DNA of 64,000 nucleotides from Pseudoclavibacter triregionum (GTDB lineage: Bacteria > Actinomycetota > Actinomycetes > Actinomycetales > Microbacteriaceae), in the NCBI GenBank assembly GCA_910822395.1, contig OU365335.1:496001-560000 (forward strand), given 5' to 3'. Every line of letters begins with the position of its first letter. Positions within the stretch are counted from its first letter, which is position 1. The notes beneath the pieces were generated by a model. That model saw only the letters and a list, made by a program, of their open reading frames with translations, was not told where the DNA came from and ran no database searches. A program made the translations under genes and the position numbers. Positions 28,805-37,782 of this stretch are shown here, piece after piece.

Positions 28805-31800
28805 GTGGCGGATGCGCTCGATCGCTTCTCCCCCGCGACCAGGGAATGGTTCCGCGGGGCCTTCGCCGCGCCCACGCGCGTGCAGGAGGCCGCGTGGGCC
28901 TCGATCGCCGAGGGCCGGCACACCCTCGTCGTCGCCCCGACCGGCTCCGGCAAGACGCTCGCGGCCTTCCTCTGGGCGCTCGACCGGCTCGCCTCGCAGG
29001 GGGCCTCGCAGCCGCCGATCCTCGAGCCGGAGGACCTCGCCGCGCTCGAGTCGCAGGGCCTCGCGGGCGAGGAGGCGCAGGCCGCCGCGGCGTCCGCACC
29101 GCGCCGCCGCACGCGCGTCGTCTACCTCTCGCCGCTCAAGGCGCTCGGCGTCGACGTCGAGCGGAACCTCCACGCGCCGCTCGTCGGCATCACCCAGACC
29201 GCCCGCCGGCTGGGCCTGGAGGCCCCGCGCCCGAGCGTCGGCGTGCGCTCGGGCGACACGAGCGCGGCCGAGCGTCGCCAGCAGCTGCGGCAGCCGCCCG
29301 ACATCCTCATCACGACGCCCGAGTCGCTCTTCCTCATGCTCACCTCGCAGGCGCGGACGACGCTCGCGGGCGTGGAGACGGTCATCCTCGACGAGGTCCA
29401 CGCGGTGGCCGGCTCGAAGCGCGGCGCCCACCTCGCGCTCACCCTCGAGCGGCTCGACGCCCTCCTCGAGCGGCCCGCGCAGCGCATCGGCCTCTCGGCG
29501 ACCGTGCGCCCGCTCGAGGAGGTCGCCCGCTTCCTCGGCGGCGGCGCGCCCGTCGACATCGTCGCGCCGCCGAGCGAGAAGGCCTTCGACCTCCGCGTCG
29601 TCGTGCCGGTCGAGGACATGTCCGACATCGGGCTCGCCCGCGCGGCCTCGACGGGCGACGACCCGCTCGCGCCCTTCGGCGACGTCGCCGACGGTGCCTT
29701 CGACGGCCTCGAGGATCCGGGCGGTGCGGCGGACGGCTTCGGCGACGGGATCGCGTACGGCTCGGCGTCCCGCTCCCTCAGAGACCCGGGCGCGCCCCCG
29801 GCGGGGTCGATCTGGCCGCACATCGAGGCCTCGATCGTCGACCGCGTGCTCGAGCACCGCTCCACGATCGTGTTCGTGAACTCGCGGCGCCTCGCCGAGC
29901 GGCTCACGGCGCGGCTCAACGAGATCTACGAGGAGCGGCTCGCGCAGGCGGCGGAGCGGGAGGGCGGCCAGGGTGCCTCGGCTGGGGACGAGGGCGATCG
30001 CGATCCCGCCTTCGCCGTCGACGACGGCTCGATCGTGTGGGGCGGCCCGGCCCGCGGGGGCGCGGGCACGGACGTCGACGATGAGCGCATCCCGCAGCCC
30101 GGCTCGGCCCGCCGCGAGTCTCGGCCCACGCCATCCTCGCGGCCATCCCGCCCGCCCGCCGAGGTCATGGCGCAGTCCGGGTCGACGAAGGGCGCCGACC
30201 CCGTGCTCGCCCGCGCCCACCACGGCTCCGTCTCGAAGGAGGCGCGCGCCGAGGTCGAGGACGCCCTCAAGACCGGGCGCCTGCGCTGCGTCGTCGCGAC
30301 CTCGAGCCTCGAGCTCGGCATCGACATGGGCGACGTCGAGCTCGTCATCCAGGTCGAGTCGCCGCCCTCGGTCGCCTCCGGCCTGCAGCGCCTCGGGCGC
30401 GCCGGCCACCAGGTCGGCGTCGTCTCGAAGGGCGACATCTTCCCGAAGCACCGCGCCGACGTCCTCCACTCGGGCGTCGCGGCGACGCGCATGCTCTCGG
30501 GCTCGATCGAGGCGCTCCGCATCACCGCGAACCCGCTCGACGTGCTCGCCCAGCAGACGATCGCCGCGACCGCCATGGACGAGCTCGACGTCGAGGAGTG
30601 GTTCGACCTCGTGCGCCGCGCGGCGCCCTTCGCGAGCCTGCCGCGCTCGGTCTTCGACGCGACGCTCGACCTGCTCGCCGGCCGCTACCCCTCGGACGCC
30701 TTCGCCGAGCTGCGGCCGCGCGTCGTGTGGGATCGCGACGCGGGCACGCTCACGGCGCGGCCCGGCGCCCAGCGGCTCGCGGTGACGAGCGGCGGCACGA
30801 TCCCGGATCGCGGCATGTTCGGCGTCTTCCTCCTCGCGGGCGCCGAGGGCGGGTCGGATGGCTCGGCCGGCGACGGCCCCGCACGGCCGGCGCGCACGGG
30901 CGGCATGCGGGTCGGCGAGCTCGACGAGGAGATGGTCTACGAGTCGCGCGTCGGCGACGTCTTCGCGCTCGGCGCGACGAGCTGGCGGATCGCCGAGATC
31001 ACCCACGACCGCGTGCTCGTCACGCCGGCCTTCGGCGAGCCCGGGAAGCTGCCGTTCTGGACCGGCGACGCGCTCGGCCGCCCCGCCGAGCTCGGCGAGG
31101 CGATCGGCGCGGCGACGCGCGCGATCGTGCGCGGGATGCCGGCGCAGGAGGGGCCGGAGGCGCTCAAGGCGCGGGCGATCGCGGCGGGCGGGGGCGACGG
31201 AGACAGCGACAGCGACAGCGCCGGTTCCGGTTCCGGTTCCGGTTCCGGTGCCGGTTCCAGTTCCGGAGGCGAGCCGTCCGGCGCAGGGTCCGCCTCCGAC
31301 GACCTCGGCGGCCTGGCATCCGTCCTCGACCCCCTCGCGCGCGGCAACCTCCTCGCCTACCTCGCCGAGCAGCGCGCCTCGACCGGGCACGTGCCCGACG
31401 ACCGCACGCTCGTCGTGGAGCGCTGCCGCGACGAGCTCGGCGACTGGCGCGTCATCCTCCACTCGCCCTACGGCAAGCCCGTCCACTCGCCGTGGGCGCT
31501 CATCGTGAACGCCCGGATCTCCGAGCGCTACGGCGTCGACGGCGGCGCGGTCGCGAGCGACGACGGCATCATCGTGCGCCTCCCGGACGCGGAGGCCGAC
31601 CCGCCCGGTGCCGAGCTCTTCGCCCTCGAGCCCGACGAGATCGAGCCGATCGTCGCCCGCGAGGTCGGCGGCTCCGCGCTCTTCGCGGCCCGCTTCCGCG
31701 AGGCCGCGGCCCGGGCGCTCCTGCTGCCGCGGCTCCACCCGGGCAAGCGATCCCCGCTCTGGCAGCAGCGGCAGAAGGCCGCGCAGCTGCTCGACGTCGC

Positions 31801-34237
31801 GAAGGGCTTCCCGACCTTCCCGATCATCCTCGAGACCGTCCGCGAGGTGCTCCACGACGTCTACGACCTGGATGCCCTCACCGAGCTCGCCAAGCGCCTC
31901 GAGCGCCGCGAGGTGCGGCTCGTCGAGACCGCGACCGAGGAGCCCTCGCCCTTCGCCCGCACGATGCTCTTCGGCTACGTCGGCGCCTTCATGTACGAGG
32001 GCGACTCCCCGCTCGCCGAGCGCCGCGCGGCCGCCCTCTCGCTGGACGCGGGCCTGCTCGCGGAGCTCCTCGGCCGCGTCGAGCTGCGGGAGCTCCTCGA
32101 CGCGGGCGTCATCGAGCGCGTCGAGCGCGAGCTCCAGCGCCTCGCGCCCGGCCGTCGCGCGCGCGACCTCGAGGGCGTCGCCGACCTCCTGCGCCTGCTC
32201 GGGCCGCTCTCCGTCGCCGAGATCGCGGCGCGCCTCGAGGGGCCGGATGACGGGGAGGCGGTGCCCGTCTCGGACGCCTCCGCCGGCGTCGCCGCGGGTG
32301 CCGCGGGCGCCGTTCCGGGCCATCCGCTGCCGAATCGAGCATCCGCTCCCGACATTCCGGCAGCGGACGTCCGCATCGGCAGCGAACACGAGACAGGAGC
32401 CCTCGAGGCAGCCGACTCCCCCGCCCCCGGCGCCCCCGACGGCCCCGACGCCGACGCCGCCCGCGCAGCCGCCCTCCTCCCCCTCGCCGAGGCGCACGTC
32501 GCCGAGCTCGTCGCCGCGAAGCGCGCCCTCCGCGTCCGCATCGCCGGCGAGGAGCGCATCGCCGCGATCGAAGACGCCTCGCGCCTCCGCGACGCCCTCG
32601 GCGTCCCCCTCCCCATCGGCGTCCCGAGCGCCTTCATCGAGCCCGTCGCCGACCCCGTCGGCGACCTCGTCTCCCGCTACGCCCGCACCCACGGCCCCTT
32701 CCGCGCCGCCGAGCTCGCGAGCCGGATGGGCCTCGGCGAGGCCATCGCCCGCGAGGCGCTCTCCCGCCTCGAGCTCGCCCGCCGCGTCGTCGAGGGCGAG
32801 TTCCGGCCGGGCGCGAGCGGCTCCGAGTGGATCGACCAGGAGATCCTCCGCCGCATCCGCGCCCGCTCGCTCGCCGCGCTCCGCAGCGAGGTCGAGCCCG
32901 TCGACCAGCCCGCCTTCGCGCGCTTCCTTGCCTCATGGCAGCACCTCGAGCCCTCGCGCGGGAAGCGCCCGGCCTCGGGAGAGCTCGCGGGCGTCGACGG
33001 CCTCGTCACGGCGATCGACCAGCTCGCGGGCTGCCCCGTGCCGGCATCCGCCCTCGAGTCGTTCATCCTGCCCGCGCGCGTGCGCGACTACGGCCCGTGG
33101 ATGCTCGACGAGCTCGCGGCGACCGGCGAGCTGCGCTGGGTCGGCCACGGCCCGATCCCCGGCGGCGACGGCTGGGTGAGCCTCCACCTCGCCGACACCG
33201 CGCACCTGACGCTCCCCCTCGAGCCCGAGGATCCGCCCGCCGAGCCGGACGCACTCGGCTTGCGCGTGCTGGACGCGCTCGAACGCGGCGGCGCGAGATT
33301 CTTCCGCGAGCTCCAGCGCGAGCTCGAGCTCGGCGACGACGGGCCGCTCGCCCGCGCGATCTGGGAGCTCGTCTGGCAGGGCCGCGTCACGAACGACGCC
33401 ATCGCCCCGCTGCGCGGGCTCCTCTCCGGCGGGCCCGGCGGCACGAGCGGCGCCGCCCACCGCGCCCCGCGCCGCGCCGCCCGCGGGCGCCTCTACCGCG
33501 GCCGCGTCGCCATGGGCGGCGAGCAGCAGGGATCCGCCGCCTTCCTCCCCGCCCCGCCGAGCCTCGCCGGCCGCTGGTCGCTCGCGCCGAGCGGCGACGC
33601 GGATGCCGGGGAGCGCGCAATCGCCGCCGGCGAGCTCCTCCTCGACCGGCACGGCGTCGTCACCCGCGGCGCGGTCACGGCCGAGGGCCTCCCCGGCGGC
33701 TTCGCGCTCGCCTACCGCGTGCTCGCCCGCTTCGAGGAGTCGGGCCGCGCCCGCCGCGGCTACTACGTCGAGGGGCTCGGCGGGGCGCAGTTCGCCACCT
33801 CGGGCACCATCGACCGGCTACGATCCTTCTCGCGCGACCCCGGCGAGACGCCGCCGCGCGAGGCGATCACGCTCGCGGCGACCGACCCCGCGAACCCCTA
33901 CGGCGCGGCGCTCGCCTGGCCCGAGCCGCCCGGCGAGGAGACCGCGACCGGCCACCGTCCCGGGCGCAAGGCCGGCGGCCTCGTCACCCTCGTCGACGGC
34001 GAGCTCGCCCTCTACGTCGAGCGCGGCGGCAAGACCCTGCTCGCGTTCACGGACGACGACGCCGTGCTCGGGGCCGCGACCGAGTCGCTCGCGCGCACGG
34101 TCGAGCGGGCGCGCATCCCGAACCTCGTCATCGAGAAGGCGAACGGCGCCTACGTCCACACCCATCCCATCGCGAGCTGGCTCGACGGGGCCGGCTTCCA
34201 GCGCACCCCGCGCGGATTCAAGGCGAGGACGAGCTGA
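28805..34237 (+). CDS. lhr: Lhr-type DEAD/DEAH-box ATP-dependent helicase, enlarged
   Basis: 1,810 residues; bacterial long-form Lhr proteins are usually about 1,500-1,600. Walker A is APTGSGKT (residues 44-51), motif II DEVH near 197, motif III SAT near 230, and the second RecA domain shows SSLELGIDMGDVELVIQ and LQRLGRAGHQ (about 500-535). The winged-helix, beta-barrel and long Lhr C-terminal domain follow, ending RTPRGFKARTS. It is a 3'-5' DNA translocase/helicase linked to repair. The extra length comes from low-complexity inserts near 300-345, 380-460, a Gly-Ser run near 797-825 and a family II palindrome near 1173-1194. GTG 28805 is the likely start; the following nei gene overlaps by one base (TGATG). 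Confidence 0.94.
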   Translation: MADALDRFSPATREWFRGAFAAPTRVQEAAWASIAEGRHTLVVAPTGSGKTLAAFLWALDRLASQGASQPPILEPEDLAALESQGLAGEEAQAAAASAPRRRTRVVYLSPLKALGVDVERNLHAPLVGITQTARRLGLEAPRPSVGVRSGDTSAAERRQQLRQPPDILITTPESLFLMLTSQARTTLAGVETVILDEVHAVAGSKRGAHLALTLERLDALLERPAQRIGLSATVRPLEEVARFLGGGAPVDIVAPPSEKAFDLRVVVPVEDMSDIGLARAASTGDDPLAPFGDVADGAFDGLEDPGGAADGFGDGIAYGSASRSLRDPGAPPAGSIWPHIEASIVDRVLEHRSTIVFVNSRRLAERLTARLNEIYEERLAQAAEREGGQGASAGDEGDRDPAFAVDDGSIVWGGPARGGAGTDVDDERIPQPGSARRESRPTPSSRPSRPPAEVMAQSGSTKGADPVLARAHHGSVSKEARAEVEDALKTGRLRCVVATSSLELGIDMGDVELVIQVESPPSVASGLQRLGRAGHQVGVVSKGDIFPKHRADVLHSGVAATRMLSGSIEALRITANPLDVLAQQTIAATAMDELDVEEWFDLVRRAAPFASLPRSVFDATLDLLAGRYPSDAFAELRPRVVWDRDAGTLTARPGAQRLAVTSGGTIPDRGMFGVFLLAGAEGGSDGSAGDGPARPARTGGMRVGELDEEMVYESRVGDVFALGATSWRIAEITHDRVLVTPAFGEPGKLPFWTGDALGRPAELGEAIGAATRAIVRGMPAQEGPEALKARAIAAGGGDGDSDSDSAGSGSGSGSGAGSSSGGEPSGAGSASDDLGGLASVLDPLARGNLLAYLAEQRASTGHVPDDRTLVVERCRDELGDWRVILHSPYGKPVHSPWALIVNARISERYGVDGGAVASDDGIIVRLPDAEADPPGAELFALEPDEIEPIVAREVGGSALFAARFREAAARALLLPRLHPGKRSPLWQQRQKAAQLLDVAKGFPTFPIILETVREVLHDVYDLDALTELAKRLERREVRLVETATEEPSPFARTMLFGYVGAFMYEGDSPLAERRAAALSLDAGLLAELLGRVELRELLDAGVIERVERELQRLAPGRRARDLEGVADLLRLLGPLSVAEIAARLEGPDDGEAVPVSDASAGVAAGAAGAVPGHPLPNRASAPDIPAADVRIGSEHETGALEAADSPAPGAPDGPDADAARAAALLPLAEAHVAELVAAKRALRVRIAGEERIAAIEDASRLRDALGVPLPIGVPSAFIEPVADPVGDLVSRYARTHGPFRAAELASRMGLGEAIAREALSRLELARRVVEGEFRPGASGSEWIDQEILRRIRARSLAALRSEVEPVDQPAFARFLASWQHLEPSRGKRPASGELAGVDGLVTAIDQLAGCPVPASALESFILPARVRDYGPWMLDELAATGELRWVGHGPIPGGDGWVSLHLADTAHLTLPLEPEDPPAEPDALGLRVLDALERGGARFFRELQRELELGDDGPLARAIWELVWQGRVTNDAIAPLRGLLSGGPGGTSGAAHRAPRRAARGRLYRGRVAMGGEQQGSAAFLPAPPSLAGRWSLAPSGDADAGERAIAAGELLLDRHGVVTRGAVTAEGLPGGFALAYRVLARFEESGRARRGYYVEGLGGAQFATSGTIDRLRSFSRDPGETPPREAITLAATDPANPYGAALAWPEPPGEETATGHRPGRKAGGLVTLVDGELALYVERGGKTLLAFTDDDAVLGAATESLARTVERARIPNLVIEKANGAYVHTHPIASWLDGAGFQRTPRGFKARTS
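31204..31272. repeat. GGTTCC hexanucleotide run inside lhr
   Basis: Two copies of GACAGC precede five GGTTCC-type hexamers (one changed to GGTGCC), coding for Asp-Ser then Gly-Ser dipeptides. Because the unit is 6 bp, copy changes keep the frame. Confidence 0.85.
32323..32386. repeat. Family II palindrome inserted in the lhr reading frame
   Basis: TCCGCTGCCGAATCGAGCAT to CCGCATCGGCAGCGA. It matches the intergenic units at 5667 and 25054 in length and arm layout. It is translated in frame as about HPLPNRASAPDIPAADVRIG, in a variable linker of Lhr. Confidence 0.8.
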
Positions 34238-35076
34238 TGCCCGAAGGCGACACCGTCTACCGCGCCGCCGCGCACCTCGACCGGGCCCTGCGCGGCAGGG
34301 CGCTCACGGTCTTCGACCTCCGCGTGCCGCGCTTCGCGACGTCCGACCTCACGGGCGAGACCGTCGACGAGGTCGTCGCGGTCGGCAAGCACCTCCTCCA
34401 CCGCATCGGCGGCGCGTGGACGCTCCACACGCGCCTCGGCATGGACGGCGCCTGGCACCTCTCCCGTCCGGGCGACCGCTGGCGCCGGCCGCGGCACCTC
34501 GCCCGCGCCGTCCTCGAGGTGCCGCAGGTCGTCGCCGTCGGCTTCGAGCTGCCCGTCGTCGAGCTGCTGCCGCGCGACGAGGAGGCGAGCGCCGTCGGGC
34601 ACCTGGGGCCGGACCTGCTCGGGCCCGGCTGGGACCAGGACGAAGCCATCCGCCGGATCGCCGCGGACCCCGGCCGCGAGCTCGGCGCGGCCCTCCTCGA
34701 CCAGCGCAACCTCGCGGGGCTCGGCAACGAGTACGTCGTCGAGCTCTGCTTCCTCCGCGGCATCGCGCCGCAGACGACGGTCGCCGAGGCGGGGCCGCTC
34801 GAGCCGATCGTCGAGCTCGCGCACCGGCTCATCCGCGCGAACCGCGATCGCGTCGAGCGGACGACGACGGGCGACACGCGCCGCGGGAGGCGGACCTTCG
34901 TGTACGGGCGGGCGGGTGAGCCGTGCCGGCGCTGCGGGACGCGGATCGTCCGCGAGCTCCACGGCGCGGGCTCGGGGCGCGGCGGCGGCGACCGGGCCTC
35001 GCGCTCGGGCGCGCCGCTCGACGAGCGCGTCTCCTTCCGCTGCCCCCGCTGCCAGCCCCGGCATCCAGATGGTTGA
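34237..35076 (+). CDS. nei: Fpg/Nei-family DNA glycosylase (endonuclease VIII type)
   Basis: 279 residues. Begins MPEGDTVYRAAAHLD with the catalytic Pro2 and Glu3. The helix-two-turn-helix region reads LLDQRNLAGLGNEYVVELCF. A C-terminal zinc finger follows (EPCRRCGTRIVRELH, then FRCPRCQPRHP); its two halves are separated by a Gly/Arg-rich insert longer than usual. The enzyme removes oxidised pyrimidines and nicks DNA. The ATG overlaps the lhr stop (TGATG), so the two repair genes are coupled. The TGA stop at 35074-35076 lies inside a family III palindrome. Confidence 0.94.
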   Translation: MPEGDTVYRAAAHLDRALRGRALTVFDLRVPRFATSDLTGETVDEVVAVGKHLLHRIGGAWTLHTRLGMDGAWHLSRPGDRWRRPRHLARAVLEVPQVVAVGFELPVVELLPRDEEASAVGHLGPDLLGPGWDQDEAIRRIAADPGRELGAALLDQRNLAGLGNEYVVELCFLRGIAPQTTVAEAGPLEPIVELAHRLIRANRDRVERTTTGDTRRGRRTFVYGRAGEPCRRCGTRIVRELHGAGSGRGGGDRASRSGAPLDERVSFRCPRCQPRHPDG

Positions 35077-35108
35077 GGAGCGAGCGCAGCGAGCGTCTCG
35101 ACACCACC
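35069..35108. repeat. Family III palindrome overlapping the nei stop codon
   Basis: GATGGTTGAGGAGCGAGCGC to GAGCGTCTCGACACCACC. The TTGAGG part provides the nei TGA stop. The same unit type recurs 28 bp further on in the other orientation. Confidence 0.85.
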
Positions 35109-35136
35109 GGGGGAACCAGACGGCCGTCCGTGGGTC

Positions 35137-35175
35137 GGTGGTTTCGAGACGGGCCTGCGGCCCTCCTCAACCACC
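35137..35175. repeat. Family III palindrome, second unit
   Basis: GGTGGTTTCGAGACGGGCCT to CCCTCCTCAACCACC. Just downstream of the convergent glycosyltransferase stop (35184) and may act as a terminator for both strands. Confidence 0.85.
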
Positions 35176-35183
35176 TCAGGGCG

Positions 35184-36335
35184 CTAGGCGGCGGCGTCGA
35201 TGACGCGCCACATGGCCTCGGCCGAGGCACGCCACGAGAAGTCCTCCGCCCGAGCGCGACCCCGCTCGGCGCACGCCTCGCGCGCCTCCGCATCCCCGAG
35301 GAGCCCGGCGATCGCCGCCGCGAGCCGCCCCACGAACGCCGACTCGGGCTCCCCGTCGCGCTCCTGCGCGACCTCGACGCCCGCGCCGCCCGCGACCTCG
35401 ACGAGCGCCGGCGCATCCGAGTGGACGACCGGGCAGCCGAGCCGCATCGCCTCGACGAGCGGCAGGCCGAATCCCTCGTCGCGGCTCGGCATGACGAAGG
35501 CGTCCGCGAGCTGGTAGAGCGCGGCGAGGTCGGTGTCGGACACGAATCCGAGCGGCCGCACGCGATCCGCCCCCACGCCCGCCTCCGAGGCGAGCTCCGA
35601 GAGGTGCACGCCGCCCCAGCCCGAGGGGCCCGCGATGACGAGCGTCGCGTCGCGCAGCGGCTCTTCGCCGAGCGCGCGCACGAGGGCCGAGAGGCGCTTG
35701 CGCGGCTCGAGCGTCCCCACCGCGAGGATGAACCGCGAGGGCAGCCGATGCCGATCCGCGACGACCTCCATGGCGGCCGGCACGGCGCGCCCGAGCTCAG
35801 GGCTCGGCGCCCCCGGCACGACGTGGACGGGCGACGAGAGCCCGAGCACCTCCTCGAGCTGCCGCGCGACGGCGGCGGTCGGAGCGGTGATCGCGGCCGC
35901 GTGCTTCGCCGCGCGCTCGCCGAGCGCCCGGTGCCACGCGGCCCCGCGCGGCGTGAGCGTCTCCGGGCACGACCACGGCACCGCGTCGTGGATCGTCACG
36001 ACGGTCGGCGCCCCCCGCCCGACGAGCGGCGCGAAGAGGCTCGGCGCGAAGACGGCGTCGGCGCCCTGACCCGGCAGCGTCCCCACGATCCCGCGCCGCC
36101 ACGTCTCGGCGAGCACGCGCCGCGGCGCGGCGAGGCGCCGGATGCCGTCGAGCTCGGGCAGCCGCATGCCGACGCGCGCGGCCGCGGCCTCGGAGACCGC
36201 CGGCAGCAGCCCCTCGATGCGCCAGCGCCCGCCGTCGACGGCGGCGAGCTCGCGGACGAGGTTCTCGGCGTAGCGGCCGATGCCGCCCGGCACGGGCGCG
36301 ACGAGCTGGTCGAGGACGACGCGGAGGGTGCGCAT
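35184..36335 (-). CDS. Glycosyltransferase, GT-B fold (GT4-like)
   Basis: 383 residues. N-terminal domain: VPGGIGRYAENLVRELAAVD, FAPSLFAPLVG and VVTIHDAVPW. The nucleotide-sugar domain has FILAVGTLEPRKRLSALVRA and the E-x7-E type motif DAFVMPSRDEGFGLPLVEAM. Probably adds a sugar to a cell-surface polymer. ATG 36335 gives MRTLRVVLDQ. Downstream of a second GT of the same type (28 bp apart), so both are in one minus-strand operon. Confidence 0.88.
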   Translation of the reverse strand: MRTLRVVLDQLVAPVPGGIGRYAENLVRELAAVDGGRWRIEGLLPAVSEAAAARVGMRLPELDGIRRLAAPRRVLAETWRRGIVGTLPGQGADAVFAPSLFAPLVGRGAPTVVTIHDAVPWSCPETLTPRGAAWHRALGERAAKHAAAITAPTAAVARQLEEVLGLSSPVHVVPGAPSPELGRAVPAAMEVVADRHRLPSRFILAVGTLEPRKRLSALVRALGEEPLRDATLVIAGPSGWGGVHLSELASEAGVGADRVRPLGFVSDTDLAALYQLADAFVMPSRDEGFGLPLVEAMRLGCPVVHSDAPALVEVAGGAGVEVAQERDGEPESAFVGRLAAAIAGLLGDAEAREACAERGRARAEDFSWRASAEAMWRVIDAAA

Positions 36336-36363
36336 GCGGCTCAGCCTCTGGTGCCCCGGCCGG

Positions 36364-37611
36364 TCACGCCTCGTCGCCCAGGTACGCCGCGACGTGCGCC
36401 CGGGCGGCGTCCGCCCAGGTGAACTCGGCGGCGCGGGCGGGGCCGGCGGCGGCGCGCTCGCGGCGCTGCGCCTCGTCGGCGAGCAGCTCGCGGATGGCGG
36501 CGGCGAGGGCCTCGTCATCCGTCGCGTCGACGTAGGCGGCGACGTCGCCGCCCACCTCGGGCAGCGCCGTCGCGCGAGTCGTGAGCACGGGCGCAGCGCA
36601 CTGCATCGCCTCCAGGACGGGCAGGCCGAAGCCCTCGGCGAGGGAGGCGTAGACGACGAGCTCGGAGCCGCCGAGCAGGCTGCGGAGCTGCTCGAGGCGG
36701 AGGTAGCCGAGCTCCTTCACGCCCTCCGGCTTCTCGTCGAGCAGGCGCGTCGCCTCGGCGTCCCAGCCGCGCTGGCCGCCGACGAGGAGCGTCGGGGTCG
36801 ACGGGTCCTCCGCGCGGAGGCGGGCGTGGGCGCGCAGGAGCATCGGCACCTGCTTGCGCGGCTCGATCGTGCCGAGGAAGGCGATCCACGGCTCGTCGGC
36901 GCCGAGGCCCGCGGCCTCGCGGAACTCGGCGATCTCGGCCTCGCTCGGCGGGCGGAAGATCTCGCGGTCGACGCCGTGGTGGATGACCTGGACCGGGCGC
37001 CGCGGCTCGCCGAGGCGGCCCGTCACCTCGTCGACCGTCGCCTGGCTCGGAGCGATGAGCTCGACGTCCGCGCGGTAGCCGCGGTCGAGCCACCACGAGA
37101 AGAAGCGCGACTTCATCTGCGAGTGCGTCTCGGGGTCGGTGATCGCGGTCGCGTCGTGGATGGTGACGACCCGGCGCCCGTCGAAGCGGAGCGGGAAGGT
37201 GTAGTGCGGCGAGTGGATGACGTCCGCGCCGATCTCCTTCGCGAGCTGCGGCAGGCCGACCTGCTCCCAGCCGAAGCGGCCGCCGCGCGCGGCGAGCCAG
37301 CTCGGGGCCTGCAGGTAGCGCGGCGAGGGCGCGAGGCGGCGGAAGTGGCGCACGTGCGCGGGCTTCGCGACGACCCACGGCACGAAGCCGATCTCCTCGA
37401 ATCCCTGGAGGAGGCCCTCGAGGTAGCGGCCGACGCCGCCGAGCTGGGCGGGCATCGCGGTGGCGTCGATGAGGACGCGAGCGCCGACGGGGGCGGACGA
37501 GTCTGCGTCGGAGCGGCCCGCGGGCTGGGGCGCGACCGAGGCGCGCGCGGCGTCCGGGGCCGAGGCCGTCGCCTCGCCGCCCGCGCCCGTCGTCGCCTCG
37601 TCCTGTGCCAT
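36364..37611 (-). CDS. Glycosyltransferase, GT-B fold (GT4-like)
   Basis: 415 residues. After an Ala-rich leader of about 45 residues come MPAQLGGVGRYLEGLLQGFE, IHSPHYTFPLRFDGR and VVTIHDATAITDPETH. The donor domain follows with WIAFLGTIEPRKQVPMLLRA and SLAEGFGLPVLEAMQCAAPV (E-x7-E). First gene of a two-gene operon with the next GT, and divergent from a GT2 gene, which together suggests a rhamnan-type wall polymer locus. ATG 37611 or 37620 are equally possible starts. Confidence 0.88.
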   Translation of the reverse strand: MAQDEATTGAGGEATASAPDAARASVAPQPAGRSDADSSAPVGARVLIDATAMPAQLGGVGRYLEGLLQGFEEIGFVPWVVAKPAHVRHFRRLAPSPRYLQAPSWLAARGGRFGWEQVGLPQLAKEIGADVIHSPHYTFPLRFDGRRVVTIHDATAITDPETHSQMKSRFFSWWLDRGYRADVELIAPSQATVDEVTGRLGEPRRPVQVIHHGVDREIFRPPSEAEIAEFREAAGLGADEPWIAFLGTIEPRKQVPMLLRAHARLRAEDPSTPTLLVGGQRGWDAEATRLLDEKPEGVKELGYLRLEQLRSLLGGSELVVYASLAEGFGLPVLEAMQCAAPVLTTRATALPEVGGDVAAYVDATDDEALAAAIRELLADEAQRRERAAAGPARAAEFTWADAARAHVAAYLGDEA

Positions 37612-37782
37612 CCGCACCATTATCGCCGACGCTCGGGGCGGGGCCTTCGCGAAGCCTGGACGGGCGCCCCGGCCCGCATCCCGGCCGCCGCCCCGCCGCG
37701 GGCGCTAGGGTGCAAGCGGGCCGCCCGACGCGGCCATTCCGCCGCCGCAGCCCGGCGCGGCCCCGCGCCCGAGGAGGACGCC

